Counted from the stretch's first letter, positions 34,757 through 47,091 are shown. The stretch is DNA of 49,558 bases from an uncultured Woeseiaceae bacterium (GCA_905480215.1 CAJQPL010000023.1:1-49558), one strand, 5' to 3'. Made by a program: numbers and translations. The notes: generated from the letters alone by a model not told the origin.

Positions 34757-37700
34757 CTAGCCTGCTACCGGTGTTTGTCCAGAGCCCAAACGCTCTGATT
34801 GTTCAGTTTCGCCCATACGCAACAGGCTTGGAAGGAATATCAGGGTAAATATGGTACTCACTGCCATGCCACCGACAATCACAGCGGCCAGACCTTCGTA
34901 GACCTCTGAACCAGGTCCCGGTATCAACAATAAGGGCAACATCCCAAACAAACTGGTCATGGTGCTCATCAGGATCGGTCTGAGCCTTCTACGGACCGCT
35001 TGTTCGACCGAGCTGCGCCGATCCAGGCCCTCACGCTCTGCGGTTCTCGTTTGATGTACCAGTAAAATCGCGTTGTTGACCACCAGTCCGAGCAAAGTTA
35101 TGAAACCGATCATGGTAAGCAGATCCATCGGTGAGCCCATGATGCGCAGTAAGGCGACCCCACCAACCATTGCCAGAGGTAGCGCCGCAATCACCAAGAG
35201 GCTGTCGACAAACGATCGAAATAACGCGCTCATTAAGAGGTACAACACGATAATTGCCAAGGTAAAGCTACGCGACATGCTGCCCAGTGCATTCTCAAGA
35301 TCATCGGCGCTGCCGTAATAACTTATCTCTCCGTCATCTGGCAGCAGCTTGCGTATTTCCGGTTCAACTTTTGTCTCGAGGATCTCAATAGTTTCCTCCA
35401 GCGACAATCCGTCCGGGGGCGATACAACCAGGGTAAGCGCCCGGCGCCGGTCAACCCGGCGGATCTGATCCGGCCCTGCCGTTCGTTGCAGAGTTACCAA
35501 CTGGTTAAGTGGTTGAATACCGCTATTTGGGGTTGCTAATGGCGTTGCCGCGAGCTGCTCCGGGCTGCTCCATTCCGGCGCTCGCAGAACAATATCCAGG
35601 CTTCGGTCGCCGTCGAATTAATCGCCAACATAAACGCCGTCGCCGAGGGCACGAATGACTGTGGACATCTGTCGACGATTCCACCCTGCTTCGGTAATTC
35701 GGCGCTCATTCGGCAATATCCGCAGCTCCGGATTCGAGATATCGACACCGGGGACAGGCCGCGCTTGCGCACCGGGGAGGTGTTCGCCTATCAGGCCAAT
35801 GCCCGCACGCGCCGCTGCTAACATTGAATCCATGTCGCGACTCTGAATATTCAGTTCGATACCGTCGCTATCACCTATGTTGTCGAAAATCCCCTGTTCA
35901 TAGGCAAACGCCATCGTATCCGGAAAACCAGCAAAAATTTCATTATTCAGTTTTTCAACTATCGTATTCGTTTGCCTCGCGTCTGCAATTTGTACGCCTG
36001 AGAATGCACGAGATCCGAACATGCCCAAAAAGACGGATTCAATCTCTAGCTCAGCGTCGTCTTGCAAGTAAGGAATCAAACGCTGACGTACAACCTCGGC
36101 AAACTCCTCTTTGGCACTCGAAACACTTTGCCCGGGTGGCATGACAATAAAAGTAAAGATGAAACCTTTTTGTCCCTTTGGAAGATAGTCAGCTGCAGGG
36201 AGAAGCAATACGCTTAACAATATCGAGCCCGTGAACAAACCGCCGACCAATAGTTTTCGAATACGGTCCCGATCTGTCAGGCGCATAATCACGCGAGTGA
36301 TTGAGTCCCACCAATTCGTATGTCGATCAGTCGAACTTGAAGATCTTATCCATGCAGCAGATGCCGTTGGTATAACCGTCATGGCTATGATCAAAGAGGC
36401 GACAACGGCCGCTGAAATAACCAGTGCCAAGTCCGAAAATATCTGCCCCGAAATATCCTGCAAAAACATGATGGGCAGAAAAATCACAACCGTCGTTGCA
36501 GTTGACGCCAGCAATGCCCCCGATACCTGAGAAGATCCCTGGATAGCAGCTTCTTCTTTTGACGCACCCTGCTCCCGAAGGCGGACGATGTTCTCGAGAA
36601 TGACAATAGCTGCGTCCAAGACCATCCCGGTAGCGAACGCGAGGCCCGCCAACGAGATCATATTTAGTGTGCGTCCCGTAACCTGCATAATAATAAATGC
36701 AGTAAACAGCGATATCGGAATCGCCAGCGCCACAACGCAGGTAGCTCGAAAGCGTCGCAAGAACCACCAGAGAATGCCGATGGATAGCGCGACACCGATC
36801 AGTAAGTTTGTTCTCAGCATTGCGACCGAATCTCGAATGTATACGGATTCGTCATAATCTTGAGAAATCGTCAGGCCCGCACGTTGCAGCGGCCCCGCAC
36901 GTAATTCTTCGATGGCTGCATCCAGTCCCTCCATGACATCCAGGACATTGACGCCCTGCTCGGCTTGCGCGCTCAAAGCGATCGAGGCCCTGCCGTTTAG
37001 TGTCATAAATCCGTTGGCATCGCGCATCTTGACGTCGACAGTAGCAATGTCACGTAAGCGCACGGGCTGACCGTCGCCCCAATCGAGAACCATTTCTCCG
37101 AAATCTGGAAGTGCGTATTGACCCGCATATCGTAGCGTGTACTGGCGCCTGCCGACTTCGCTAAAGCCGCCAGATGTATCGCCATGATTACCTACCATCT
37201 GCGTTAAGGTCGGTATATCTATTCCCAATGCCGCTGCTTCAAACGGATCAAACGTGATCTGCACCTCATTGTCTCGACCGCCAAAGGCGTTGGAATTCGC
37301 CACTCCAGGAACGCGTTCGATGCGCGCCTGTACGACTTCCCGAGCAAAATCGCTATAGCTGGCAATTGGGCGGGTGTTTCCCTCTACCGGCGTCAGCGAA
37401 TACCAAGCTATCGCAGACCCGAATCTATCTTGACCTGCATAAATTTGTGGCTCTGCAACGTCATTGGGATAGCGCGGAACCTGATTCAGTCGATTGAGTA
37501 CTTCAATCAGCGCGCGCTGCAGGTCCGTATCGATCGAAAACATCAATGAAATCTCAGCTCGGCCTGCCAACGCAGTCGATTCCATTTTTATAAGGCCCGG
37601 TAGGCCGCGAAGAACGTCTTCTTGCCGCTCGATAATTTCCGATTCAACTTCTTCCGGGGCAGCTGTGCGCCAACTTGTTTCGATCTGAATCATGGGGCGC

Positions 37701-37822
37701 TGTAGATCCGGGATCATTTGTACGGGCAAATTCAAGAGCCCGATGGTCCCCATGAGGAGTACCAGCAAGACAGCCGAAATGACTGCAATTGGATTCGAAA
37801 TTGCTGCCCGGCTAAGTTGCAT
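34757..37822 (-). pseudogene. RND multidrug-efflux permease (AcrB/AcrF family) with an in-frame stop
   Basis: Read as one frame this is a 1,021-codon RND permease, the normal length, interrupted by TAA at 35620-35618 after codon 734. The upstream part has the N-terminal helix, NRLNQVPRYPNDVAEPQ and helices 2-6 with GMVLDAAIVILENIVRLRE; the downstream part has FDGDRSLDIVLRAPEW and helices 8-12 with TMIGFITLLGLVVNNAILLVHQ. The frame is the same on both sides, so a single base change (from a Tyr codon TAT or TAC in a VGDY-FDGDRSLD context) explains the break. This may be a real nonsense mutation or a consensus error. Translation of the rest could restart at TTG 35500, but half an RND protomer is unlikely to work. 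Confidence 0.85.
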
Positions 37823-37850
37823 TTAGCTTGCCCAAGGATCGATAGAAAAA

Positions 37851-37927
<77 letters not shown>

Positions 37928-38014
37928 ACCGAGCTGCAAACGAAGCGCCACAGACGCGCGTGTCAGCAGGCCAGACATGATACGTGCCAGCCATGGACTT
38001 TTAAAGGTATGAAT

Positions 38015-38371
38015 CTAGCGCCGCAGAATCTTAAGGACTTGTTCGAGTTCCGTGCGGATCTGTTTGATGATTTGCTGACTCTGCGTGACATCAGATTTGG
38101 CATCATCGCCCGTCAGACGTTGTCGAGCACCACCGATCGTGAAACCTTCACTATACAGAAGACTACGAATTTGGCGGATGATCAAAACATCCTGACGCTG
38201 ATAGTAACGACGATTTCCGCGTCGCTTTACAGGTTTAAGTTGTGGGAACTCTTGCTCCCAATATCTGAGTACGTGCGGTTTAACTGCACAAAGATCACTA
38301 ACCTCACCTATGGTGAAATAGCGCTTCCCAGGTATTGGAGGAAGTTCGTCGTTATTCCCCGGTTCCAGCAT
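38015..38371 (-). CDS. MerR-family transcriptional regulator (ihfA-linked)
   Basis: DNA-binding protein of 118 residues. The winged-helix MerR domain is [48 protein letters not shown] (about 18-65), followed by a short helical dimerisation part. There is no C-terminal ligand domain or cysteine set, so it is not a metal sensor. This gene is conserved next to ihfA and tRNA-Pro in many gammaproteobacteria, with unknown regulon. The ATG overlaps the ihfA 3' end by 20 bp. Confidence 0.9.
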   Translation of the reverse strand: MLEPGNNDELPPIPGKRYFTIGEVSDLCAVKPHVLRYWEQEFPQLKPVKRRGNRRYYQRQDVLIIRQIRSLLYSEGFTIGGARQRLTGDDAKSDVTQSQQIIKQIRTELEQVLKILRR

Positions 38372-38651
38372 AGGCTTCTACTCGGGCCTTTAGTTTTTGT
38401 CCTGGCCGGAAGGTCACCACGCGACGTTCGCTAATGGGTATTTCTTGACCGGTCTTCGGGTTTCTTCCAGGACGTTCTTTTTTATCCCGAAGGTCAAAGT
38501 TTCCAAATCCGGAAAGCTTGACCTGCTCCCCAACTGCGAGTGATGCACGCAGCTCCTCATAAAACATATCAACTAACTCGCGGGCTTCTCTCTTGTTCAA
38601 ACCAAGCTCATTAAACAGCGACTCTGCCATATCTGCTTTTGTCAATGCCAT
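38352..38651 (-). CDS. ihfA: Integration host factor alpha subunit
   Basis: Sequence-specific DNA-bending nucleoid protein, 99 residues, partner of IhfB. Family signatures: [81 protein letters not shown], with the intercalating Pro of RNPKTG. It follows pheT by 5 bp, the classical pheST-ihfA operon, and its end overlaps the merR start. Confidence 0.96.
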   Translation of the reverse strand: MALTKADMAESLFNELGLNKREARELVDMFYEELRASLAVGEQVKLSGFGNFDLRDKKERPGRNPKTGQEIPISERRVVTFRPGQKLKARVEAYAGTGE

Positions 38652-38656
38652 CAGGA

Positions 38657-41035
38657 TTAGTCTCTCAGAACTGCCGCGAAATTTTCTTCTAATTTTTTTA
38701 ACGCTGCGGCCATTGTCGCGTCCGCGTCTTCGTCAGTAAGGGTGCGTGATGTTTCCTGCAAAATCAAGCCTATTGCAACGCTTTTTCGCCCTCCTTCTAT
38801 ATTTTCGCCCTTATATATGTCAAAAATCCTGACACTCTGAATCAAGTCAGGAGCCGTGGCTGCAACTGCATTAACAAGATCGTCAGCAGAAACGGAATCG
38901 TCAACTATGACTGCAATGTCACGACGTATCGCCGGGAATTTTGAAATTGATTTTGCATTTGGCGCGGCTGACTTCAGCGTTTTATCTGCGTCCAATTCGA
39001 ACAAGTACACAGCACGTTTCAAATCATAAGTTTTTGCCAGTTGCGGATGCAGTTTACCAACGATGCCAATCAACTCATCGCCACGAAAAATATTTGCAGT
39101 TTGTCCTGGTTGTAACGCGACGTGCTGCGTCTTTTCAAAGCGAAACTTTTCATCCGTTATCAGCAAAGACAACAAGGCTTCTACGTCAGCTTTTACGTCG
39201 TAAAAATCCACGCTCTTTGAACTGCTCCCCCATTGCTCATGATGCACGGGGCCGGTGACAAGCGCGCCTATACGTAAGACCTCCTCATGGGCTCCAAGTT
39301 TGCCGTGGAATGACTTGCTGATTTCAAAAAGGCGCACACGATCTTGTTGCCTTGCCGTGTTTGCGGCCGCTGCGCTAACCAGCCCCGGCCAAAGAGATGC
39401 GCGCATGACAGACATTTCGGATGAAATCGGATTGCTCAAAACAAGCTCAGATTCCTCTCCGCTGAACGCTAAATTGGCGTCGGAACTGATGAAACTGTAG
39501 GTAATGACCTCTTGATAGTCGCGTGCAACCATTGTCGCCGCGACGCGTTCAAGGTCGATATGAGACTCTGTGACAGTCTGCAGCGGCGCTTGCGAGAAGC
39601 CAGTAGTCTCCGGGATGGAATCGTAACCATGCAAGCGGGCGATCTCCTCGATAAGGTCGGCCTCAATCGCCATATCGAAGCGATGTGGCGGTGCCAGAAC
39701 ACCCCAGCCGCCATCTATGACCTCAACTTTCATAGCTAGTCGGGTGAGAATTTGTTTGACTTGCCCAGAGTCAATTTCAACGCCCAACAATCGTGCTAAG
39801 CGATTCTCTCGCAGAATTATTTTTTCTTGGTGCGGAAGACTTTCTGCAACAACAATGTCTGTCAAAGGACCAGCCTCGCCGCCGGCAATTTCCAAGAGCA
39901 ATTGAGTTGCTCTTTCTATAGCTCTTGCCTGACCGCTTGGATCAACGCCACGCTCGAACCGCAGCGATGCGTCGGTATGTAAACCGTATGCGCGAGCGCG
40001 GCCGGCCATAAAGTCTTGTGGCCAAAACGCTGCTTCAAAGAAAATGTTACTGCTGTTGTCGCTAACTGCCGTACTCAAGCCACCCATGATGCCAGCCAAG
40101 CCAATGGGACCACTGTCATCTGTGACGACCAGGGTGTCAGTTTTTAAGTGCAGCTCTTTTTCATCAAGCAAGACGAGTTTTTCACCTTGTCTCGCAAGCC
40201 GCGGCCGAATCGCGCCTTTTATGCGGGCGAGATCATAGGCATGCAGTGGCTGGCCGAGCTCCAACATTACATAATTCGTAATATCAACGACAGGTGAGAT
40301 CGATCGCAGCCCGGAGCGTCGTAAACGTTCTGTCATCCAAAGTGGTGTTTCCGCTTTCGTGTCGATACCGCGTATGACACGCCCTGCAAACCGCGGGCAA
40401 GCTTCCGGTTCGACCAGTTCGACGGCTTGTTCATCCCTGATGGTCGCTTCGCTGGCATCAATAGCGGCATCTTTTAGTTTGCCGCCTGTCAGTGCGGCGA
40501 CGTCGCGAGCGACACCAAGCACGCTGAAACAATCGCCTCGGTTTGGAGTTAAGTCCAAATCAATTACAGCGTCGGGCAGATTCAGGAGGTCAACCAATCG
40601 CGCGCCTACTTCGGCATCTTGCGGCAATCTCATGATGCCGTCTGATTCATCACCAAGACCAATTTCTATTGCGGAGCAAAGCATACCGTTGGAAACTACG
40701 CCGCGAATTTTCGCTTTCCGAAGTTTCATACCATTAGGTAACGTCACGCCCGGTCTCGCAAATGGCGTTTTCATGCCTTGCACGACATTTGGCGCACCGC
40801 AAACAACGTCGACAAGCTCGCCGTCGCCGGCATCGACTTTGCACAGACTCAATTTGTCAGCGTCCGGGTGTTTTTCTACCTCGACGACCGCGGCAATGAC
40901 TATGTCCTCTATACCCTGCCCTTGGTGTTCAATACCGTCGACTTCATGCCCAAGCATGGTCAACTGATGGCCAAGTGATTCGCTATCGAGGTCAGTATTT
41001 ACCCACTCGCGTAACCAGGATTCAGATATTTTCAT
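38657..41035 (-). CDS. pheT: Phenylalanyl-tRNA synthetase beta subunit
   Basis: The 792-residue beta subunit of the alpha2-beta2 enzyme. Domain order visible: N-terminal B1 and the EMAP-like OB fold (about 40-150, [18 protein letters not shown]), B3/B4 editing domain (about 210-390, [22 protein letters not shown]), B5 ([19 protein letters not shown]), the catalytic-like B6/B7 ([10 protein letters not shown]) and the C-terminal anticodon-binding FDX-ACB fold ending in [27 protein letters not shown]. Spacing is 5 bp from pheS and 5 bp to ihfA. Confidence 0.97.
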   Translation of the reverse strand: MKISESWLREWVNTDLDSESLGHQLTMLGHEVDGIEHQGQGIEDIVIAAVVEVEKHPDADKLSLCKVDAGDGELVDVVCGAPNVVQGMKTPFARPGVTLPNGMKLRKAKIRGVVSNGMLCSAIEIGLGDESDGIMRLPQDAEVGARLVDLLNLPDAVIDLDLTPNRGDCFSVLGVARDVAALTGGKLKDAAIDASEATIRDEQAVELVEPEACPRFAGRVIRGIDTKAETPLWMTERLRRSGLRSISPVVDITNYVMLELGQPLHAYDLARIKGAIRPRLARQGEKLVLLDEKELHLKTDTLVVTDDSGPIGLAGIMGGLSTAVSDNSSNIFFEAAFWPQDFMAGRARAYGLHTDASLRFERGVDPSGQARAIERATQLLLEIAGGEAGPLTDIVVAESLPHQEKIILRENRLARLLGVEIDSGQVKQILTRLAMKVEVIDGGWGVLAPPHRFDMAIEADLIEEIARLHGYDSIPETTGFSQAPLQTVTESHIDLERVAATMVARDYQEVITYSFISSDANLAFSGEESELVLSNPISSEMSVMRASLWPGLVSAAAANTARQQDRVRLFEISKSFHGKLGAHEEVLRIGALVTGPVHHEQWGSSSKSVDFYDVKADVEALLSLLITDEKFRFEKTQHVALQPGQTANIFRGDELIGIVGKLHPQLAKTYDLKRAVYLFELDADKTLKSAAPNAKSISKFPAIRRDIAVIVDDSVSADDLVNAVAATAPDLIQSVRIFDIYKGENIEGGRKSVAIGLILQETSRTLTDEDADATMAAALKKLEENFAAVLRD

Positions 41036-41040
41036 CGTGG

Positions 41041-42065
<1,025 letters not shown>

Positions 42066-42075
42066 CAAGAGCGAA

Positions 42076-42450
42076 TCAGCTTGCGGCCGGTTGCTGTTCG
42101 AGGCCCGCTTTAGCGGCTGCAGCGATAGCGCCGAATGCCTCTGGATCGTGCACAGCTATATCGGCGAGCACTTTGCGATCGACCTCGATCTCAGCCTTAT
42201 TGAGGCCATTAATCAGACGACTGTAAGACAAGCCATGAAGGCGTGCGGCGGCATTAATACGTGTGATCCACAGCGCGCGGAATTGACGTTTGCGCTGGCG
42301 ACGATCGCGGTAAGCGTATTGACCCGCCTTGATGACTGCCTGCTTGGCAGTCTTGAATAATTTGCTACGTGCGCCGTAATAGCCCTTCGCTTTACCGAGG
42401 ACTTTCTTATGGCGTGCTTTGGCGGTTACGCCACTCTTAACTCTGGCCAT
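42076..42450 (-). CDS. rplT: Large ribosomal subunit protein bL20
   Basis: Primary 23S rRNA-binding protein needed for early 50S assembly; 124 residues, about six longer than usual owing to an Ala/Gln tail ([12 protein letters not shown]). The sequence [58 protein letters not shown] is the classical basic N-terminus. It follows rpmI by 14 bp. In enterobacteria bL20 represses rpmI-rplT translation by binding the infC-rpmI leader; the same may hold here, though I did not identify the binding site. Confidence 0.97.
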   Translation of the reverse strand: MARVKSGVTAKARHKKVLGKAKGYYGARSKLFKTAKQAVIKAGQYAYRDRRQRKRQFRALWITRINAAARLHGLSYSRLINGLNKAEIEVDRKVLADIAVHDPEAFGAIAAAAKAGLEQQPAAS

Positions 42451-42464
42451 CTCTCAATATCCTC

Positions 42465-42662
42465 TTAGCTGTACGGAAGCATGCGTTTAACGGATTTAAC
42501 ATCACAATCGGCGACCTGCAGGGTCTTGCCTAATTGACGTTTACGCTTGGACTTCTTTTTCGTAAGAATGTGATTGAGGTGGGATTGGGAGCGTTTGTAC
42601 CCGCCCTTGCCCGTCTTACTGAAGCGCTTGGCCGCGCCCCGGTTGGTTTTCATCTTTGACAT
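42465..42662 (-). CDS. rpmI: Large ribosomal subunit protein bL35
   Basis: A 65-residue basic ribosomal protein: [42 protein letters not shown]. The gene lies 149 bp downstream of infC and 14 bp upstream of rplT. The infC-rpmI gap contains a 13-bp tandem repeat next to the infC stop and a 5-bp hairpin (42690-42703) close to the rpmI start. Confidence 0.97.
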   Translation of the reverse strand: MSKMKTNRGAAKRFSKTGKGGYKRSQSHLNHILTKKKSKRKRQLGKTLQVADCDVKSVKRMLPYS

Positions 42663-42784
42663 GTCATTATCCTTTAGCCTTGCTACGTACCGGATTATTC
42701 CGGCCGCTACAGGCGGGTAGAGCCTTAACCGGTTGTCACACCGTCGGGCTGATACTCACTTTTACGACAGTAAACTTGCTACTG

Positions 42785-42823
42785 CTTGGTGCTTCTTCTT
42801 AGTGCTTCTTCTTAGTGCTTCTT
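42785..42823. repeat. 13-bp tandem repeat, three copies, across the infC stop codon
   Basis: Units 42785-42797, 42798-42810 and 42811-42823; the last two are identical and the first differs at one base. Read on the minus strand, each copy repeats AAG AAG CAC TAA (CAC CAA in the last), that is, the final Lys-Lys-His-stop of infC. It looks like slippage duplication of the gene's 3' end into the spacer. Because the unit is 13 bp, the copies fall in different frames. Confidence 0.9.
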
Positions 42824-43330
42824 CGGCGCAATTACCATGACCATCTGCCGCCCTTCCATCTGCGGTACTTGCTCAACTGTGCCGTATTCTTCGAGATCGT
42901 CGCGGACTCGTTGCAAGAGCTGTGCGCCCAATTCTTTGTGCGCCATCTCGCGTCCTCTAAATCTCAGCGTGACTTTCGTTTTGTCGCCATTCTCAAGAAA
43001 TTTTATAAGCTTCCCAAGCTTGATCTGATAGTCACCTTCATCCGTTCCTGGACGAAACTTAATTTCTTTAACGTGTACTTGTTTCTGTTTGCGTTTCGCA
43101 GATTGAGATTTCTTGTTTTGTTCAAACAAGTATTTCCCGAAATCCATAATTCGACATACCGGTGGTACTACGTTTGGCGATACTTCGACGAGGTCTAAGC
43201 CCTCTCCTTTCGCCAGTTCAATGGCAGGCCTAAGCCCCATCACACCCGCTTGCTCACCCGTTGCGTCGATCACTCGAACTTCAGCGGCCTCGATTTCCTC
43301 ATTGCGCCTGACGCGCTTTGTAACTGCGAT
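42812..43330 (-). CDS. infC: Translation initiation factor IF-3 with AUC start
   Basis: Binds the 30S subunit and discriminates against non-canonical start codons; about 172 residues. N-domain [27 protein letters not shown], linker rich in Lys ([34 protein letters not shown]), C-domain [18 protein letters not shown] and [15 protein letters not shown] choose ATC at 43330-43328 as start: a perfect GGAGG (43343-43339) lies 8 nt upstream, whereas the TTG at 43336 is only 2 nt from it, and no ATG/GTG fits. E. coli infC uses AUU for the same purpose, autoregulation by IF-3 of its own rare-codon mRNA. Upstream thrS, usually adjacent, is replaced by tRNA-Val and uvrB. Confidence 0.93.
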   Translation of the reverse strand: MAVTKRVRRNEEIEAAEVRVIDATGEQAGVMGLRPAIELAKGEGLDLVEVSPNVVPPVCRIMDFGKYLFEQNKKSQSAKRKQKQVHVKEIKFRPGTDEGDYQIKLGKLIKFLENGDKTKVTLRFRGREMAHKELGAQLLQRVRDDLEEYGTVEQVPQMEGRQMVMVIAPKKH

Positions 43331-43376
43331 ACCCAATTCCTCCAGAAACTCAACAATGCCAGCACCTTGCGGCCAT

Positions 43377-43436
43377 ATTATAGCGCCACAGCAGGTGCGG
43401 GAACGCGATTCTATATAGCCCCACAGTAGGATACAA
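43377..43436 (-). promoter_or_regulatory. Candidate promoter(s) of the infC operon
   Basis: Two possible -10 boxes on the minus strand: TAGAAT (43413-43408) with TTGTAT (43436-43431) at a 17-bp spacing, and a perfect TATAAT (43382-43377) with only a weak -35. Both would start transcription upstream of infC and downstream of tRNA-Val, consistent with infC being separated from thrS here. Confidence 0.5.
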
Positions 43437-43484
43437 CCATCGGAAGGCCGATTTTCGTAAAAAAATCAGGCATTTTGCAAGGAT

Positions 43485-43559
43485 TGGTGGGCGATGGTGG
43501 TCTCGAACCACCGACCTCCACGATGTCAACGTGGCGCTCTACCCCTGAGCTAATCGCCC
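43485..43559 (-). tRNA. tRNA-Val (anticodon GAC)
   Basis: A 75-nt cloverleaf with encoded CCA. Acceptor GGGCGAT/ATCGCCC, anticodon stem CCACG/CGTGG with loop TTGACAT giving GAC, T arm GGTGG-TTCGAGA-CCACC. It lies between uvrB and infC on the same strand. Confidence 0.97.
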
Positions 43560-43669
43560 GACTTTCAAATCCAGACCGGGCTTCAGGCCCTGGGTCAGTC
43601 CAAAAGGGGTCGGAGCCCCCTTGACGGCAGCCGTACGATACTGAAGGGCCAGTTCGACTGCAAGGCCTG

Positions 43670-45733
43670 TCAGCCTGCTTTTTTGTCGGGGATCCCCAAG
43701 CCCTCGGCGCGCAGCATTTGAATCTCGTCGCGGATCTTGGCCGCTTGTTCGAATTCGAGGTCCCGCGCGGCTTTCAGCATCTGCTTCTCAAGCTTCGCGG
43801 CCTTTTTCATCAGCATTTCCGGACTCAACACTTCATACTTGGATTTGCCGTCCGCAACTTTGCCCCTCGCCCTTTTCGGCACTGGGTAGCCCGCCTCCAT
43901 GATGTCGGCTACTTTTTTGACGATTGATCTAGGCACGATGCCGTGCACTTTGTTGTGCGCAATCTGGCGCTCTCGCCGGCGATTGGTTTCATCGATGGCG
44001 CGTTGCATTGATCCAGTCATCTTGTCGGCGTACAGGATTGCAGTGCCATTAATGTTTCTGGCCGCCCGGCCGATGGTCTGAATCAAGGATCGGTCAGAGC
44101 GCAAGAAACCCTCTTTGTCCGCGTCCAGTATGGCGACCAGCGATACTTCCGGCATATCCAGACCTTCTCGCAGCAGATTGATACCGACCAGCACATCGAA
44201 GGCGCCGAGGCGCAGATCCCTGATTATTTCGGTTCGTTCTACGGTGGCTATGTCCGAGTGCAGGTAGCGTACGCGAATGCCGTGATCCGCCAGGTATTCG
44301 GTGAGATCTTCGGACATACGTTTTGTCAACGTCGTAATCAAGACGCGCTCACCAACGGCAATTCGTTTGGTGATTTCAGAGAGCACATCATCGACCTGAG
44401 TACTGGCCGGTCGCACTTCAAGTGTTGGATCAATCAATCCAGTTGGGCGAACCAATTGCTCGACGACGTTATCTGTGAATTCGTTCTCATACTTGCCAGG
44501 CGTTGCAGAAACATAAATGGTCTGTGGTGCGTGCCCCTCGAACTCATCGAAGCGTAATGGACGGTTGTCGAGTGCTGACGGCAGACGAAAGCCGTACTGC
44601 ACCAGGGTTTCCTTGCGCGACCGATCGCCCTTATACATGCCACCTAATTGCGGCACAGTCACATGGCTCTCGTCGATAAAGAGAATGGCATTATCTGGAA
44701 TGTAATCGAACAGACACGGCGGCGGCTCGCCGGGCTCTCGACCGGATAGATAGCGTGAATAGTTTTCGATTCCCGAACAATAACCAAGCTCGCGAATCAT
44801 CTCTAAATCAAATAAAGTTCTCTGCTCAAGTCGTTGAGCTTCAAGAAGTTTATCGGTTTCTCGGAGGTACTCTAAACGTGGCTTGAGTTCGGCCTTTATG
44901 TGTTCACAGGCCTCAAGAAGACGCTCGCGCGGCGTCACATAGTGGCTCTTCGGGAAGATCGTGAGTCGGGCGACGCGGCGTTCAACCGCACCTGTTAGCG
45001 GGTCGAAATATGACAGTGACTCGACTTCATCATCAAATAGCTCAATGCGAACGGCATTGCGCTCAGATTCAGCTGGAAAAACATCAATGACGTCGCCTCT
45101 GACCCTGTAGGTTCCCTGCGAGAGATCTATTTCGTTGCGTGTATATTGCAGTTCCGCAAGGCGCCGCAGCAGCCCGCGCTGATCAATTCTGTCACCACGT
45201 ACCAGATGCAACACCATACTGAAGTAGGCTTCCGGATCCCCGAGACCATAAATTGCTGACACCGTCGCGACAATGATGACGTCTGGACGTTCAATCAGCG
45301 CCTTCGTTGCCGACAGGCGCATCTGTTCAATGTGTTGGTTGACTGAAGCGTCTTTTTCAATAAACGTATCAGAACTGGGTACATACGCTTCGGGTTGGTA
45401 GTAATCGTAGTATGAGACAAAATACTCGACCGCATTGTGCGGAAAAAACTCGCGCATTTCGCCGTATAGCTGCGCGGCCAAAGTCTTGTTGGGCGCGAGA
45501 ATGACTGCCGGACGCTGTGAATTCGCAATGATGCTGGCAACCGTAAAGGTTTTGCCCGAGCCAGTAACACCGAGCAAAGTTTGTCTTGCGAGCCCGTCTT
45601 CAAGTCCGGACAGCAAACCGGCGATTGCGGTGCCTTGATCGCCCGCAGGTTCGAACTCAGACACCAGCGTCAGTCGATTGCGATCTTCGCTAAGTCTATT
45701 GGGAAGGTCTTTGGATTCACGTACCATTGTCAT
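43670..45733 (-). CDS. uvrB: Excinuclease ABC subunit B
   Basis: Damage-verification helicase of nucleotide excision repair, working with UvrA and UvrC. From ATG 45733 it has 687 residues, close to the usual 670. A longer open frame back to 45979 would add 82 residues that overlap the divergent aminotransferase and match no UvrB; Met at 45727 is an alternative. Motifs: Walker [15 protein letters not shown], beta-hairpin [32 protein letters not shown] (DExH), [59 protein letters not shown] and QTIGRAARN. The C-terminal UvrC-contact helices are [24 protein letters not shown]. Confidence 0.97.
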   Translation of the reverse strand: MTMVRESKDLPNRLSEDRNRLTLVSEFEPAGDQGTAIAGLLSGLEDGLARQTLLGVTGSGKTFTVASIIANSQRPAVILAPNKTLAAQLYGEMREFFPHNAVEYFVSYYDYYQPEAYVPSSDTFIEKDASVNQHIEQMRLSATKALIERPDVIIVATVSAIYGLGDPEAYFSMVLHLVRGDRIDQRGLLRRLAELQYTRNEIDLSQGTYRVRGDVIDVFPAESERNAVRIELFDDEVESLSYFDPLTGAVERRVARLTIFPKSHYVTPRERLLEACEHIKAELKPRLEYLRETDKLLEAQRLEQRTLFDLEMIRELGYCSGIENYSRYLSGREPGEPPPCLFDYIPDNAILFIDESHVTVPQLGGMYKGDRSRKETLVQYGFRLPSALDNRPLRFDEFEGHAPQTIYVSATPGKYENEFTDNVVEQLVRPTGLIDPTLEVRPASTQVDDVLSEITKRIAVGERVLITTLTKRMSEDLTEYLADHGIRVRYLHSDIATVERTEIIRDLRLGAFDVLVGINLLREGLDMPEVSLVAILDADKEGFLRSDRSLIQTIGRAARNINGTAILYADKMTGSMQRAIDETNRRRERQIAHNKVHGIVPRSIVKKVADIMEAGYPVPKRARGKVADGKSKYEVLSPEMLMKKAAKLEKQMLKAARDLEFEQAAKIRDEIQMLRAEGLGIPDKKAG

Positions 45734-45767
45734 GCATTTCCAATATTCATTTTCTCGGGGTAATCGA

Positions 45768-46952
45768 TTGAGTTTATCAGTTTCTAAAAGAATGGCAGCT
45801 ATCCGTCCGTCGCCGACTAGCGCGGTCCTGAAGCTTGCCAGTGAATTAAGCGCGGCCGGGCGAGATATTATTAGCCTGGGTGCCGGCGAACCGGACTTTG
45901 ACACGCCACAACATATTAAGGATGCCGCTCTGCGAGCTATTCGGGATGGCGAAACCAAATATACGCCAGTCGACGGCACTGCCAGCTTGAAAGCAGCTAT
46001 TCAGCGGAAGTTCGCCGACGAGAACGAGCTCCAATACCAGACCTCTGAAATTATCGTATCCAGTGGCGCGAAGCAGTGTTTGTTCAACTTGTGCATGGCC
46101 TTACTCGGTCCCGGCGACGAGGCGATCATTCCCGCGCCCTACTGGGTCTCCTACCCCGACATGGTGCGCCTCGCGGGTGCAGAACCGATTATTGTCGATG
46201 CTGGAATCGACCAGGACTTTAAAATCACAGCGCAACAGCTCGCCGCGTCAATTTCGGAAAGCACCCGCTTATTTATCTTGAATAGTCCGAGCAACCCAAC
46301 GGGTAGCAGCTATTCAAAACCGGAATTGCAGGCTTTGGGCGCGGTGCTTGCTGCGCATCCGAAGGTTGTAATCGTCGCCGATGACATCTACGAACATATC
46401 TATTGGGCCGATCAGCCTTTTGTTAGCTTTGCCGCCGCCTGCCCGGATCTGTTTGACCGAACTGTCACCACTAACGGCGTTTCAAAGGCCTATGCGATGA
46501 CGGGTTGGCGGATTGGCTACGCGGCCGGTCCTAAGGCCCTTATTACCGCGATGCACACCATTCAGAGCCAGAGCACCTCCAATCCTTGCAGTGTGTCGCA
46601 GGCGGCAGCTGAAGCAGCCTTGCTGGGTGATCAGTCAGCCGTCAGGGAAATGACAGCAGCCTACAAGCAACGGCACGACTATGTGGTGCCGGCATTGAAT
46701 GAGATCGACGGTATAGAATGCAGGCCCGGTGAAGGCACTTTCTACGCATTTCCGAGAATAATTGAGGCTGCCAAACAGCGCGGTCTGGAAAATGATACGC
46801 AACTGGTTGAGCTGTTGTTGAACGAGGCCGACATAGCTTGCGTGCCTGGCTCGGCCTTTGGCGCTAGTGGTTACGTTCGGCTTTCTTTCGCCTGCTCGAT
46901 GGAAATGCTTGAGGAGTCTATAAATCGAATAAAACGGGCGCTAGCGACTTGA
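45768..46952 (+). CDS. aspB: Aspartate-type aminotransferase (PLP, class I subgroup Ib)
   Basis: Fold-type I aminotransferase, 394 residues from TTG 45768. I choose TTG because GGGG lies 7 nt upstream and the product begins [19 protein letters not shown], as these enzymes do; ATG 45792 would cut the conserved start. Signatures: [78 protein letters not shown] and Schiff-base Lys in [21 protein letters not shown]. Probable substrates are aspartate and 2-oxoglutarate; broader aromatic or prephenate activity is possible in this subgroup. It is divergent from uvrB with only 34 bp between the chosen starts, so their promoters must overlap the coding ends. Confidence 0.88.
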   Translation: MSLSVSKRMAAIRPSPTSAVLKLASELSAAGRDIISLGAGEPDFDTPQHIKDAALRAIRDGETKYTPVDGTASLKAAIQRKFADENELQYQTSEIIVSSGAKQCLFNLCMALLGPGDEAIIPAPYWVSYPDMVRLAGAEPIIVDAGIDQDFKITAQQLAASISESTRLFILNSPSNPTGSSYSKPELQALGAVLAAHPKVVIVADDIYEHIYWADQPFVSFAAACPDLFDRTVTTNGVSKAYAMTGWRIGYAAGPKALITAMHTIQSQSTSNPCSVSQAAAEAALLGDQSAVREMTAAYKQRHDYVVPALNEIDGIECRPGEGTFYAFPRIIEAAKQRGLENDTQLVELLLNEADIACVPGSAFGASGYVRLSFACSMEMLEESINRIKRALAT

Positions 46953-47007
46953 CTTCGGACACCCTCTGAACCAGAATCCCGGCCCTCACGTTGGAGTGAG
47001 TATCTAT

Positions 47008-47083
47008 TCCCCGATAGCTCAGTTGGTAGAGCAATTGACTGTTAATCAATGGGTCCGTGGTTCGAGTCCGCGTCGGGGAGCCA
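47008..47083 (+). tRNA. tRNA-Asn (anticodon GTT)
   Basis: A 76-nt cloverleaf on the plus strand with encoded CCA. Acceptor TCCCCGA/TCGGGGA, discriminator G, anticodon stem ATTGA/TCAAT with loop CTGTTAA giving GTT, T arm CCGTGG-TTCGAGT-CCGCG. A terminator follows 8 bp later. Confidence 0.97.
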
Positions 47084-47091
47084 AATCTGAG

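Noticed and set aside
35501..35617. Frameshift in the RND permease
   Set aside because: Both halves are in the same frame (the stop at 35618 and the downstream start at 35500 are separated by exactly 40 codons), so it is a nonsense codon, not an indel.
45734..45979. 82-residue N-terminal extension of UvrB
   Set aside because: It overlaps the divergent aminotransferase coding region, matches no UvrB N-terminus, and a normal start with a ribosome site exists at 45733.
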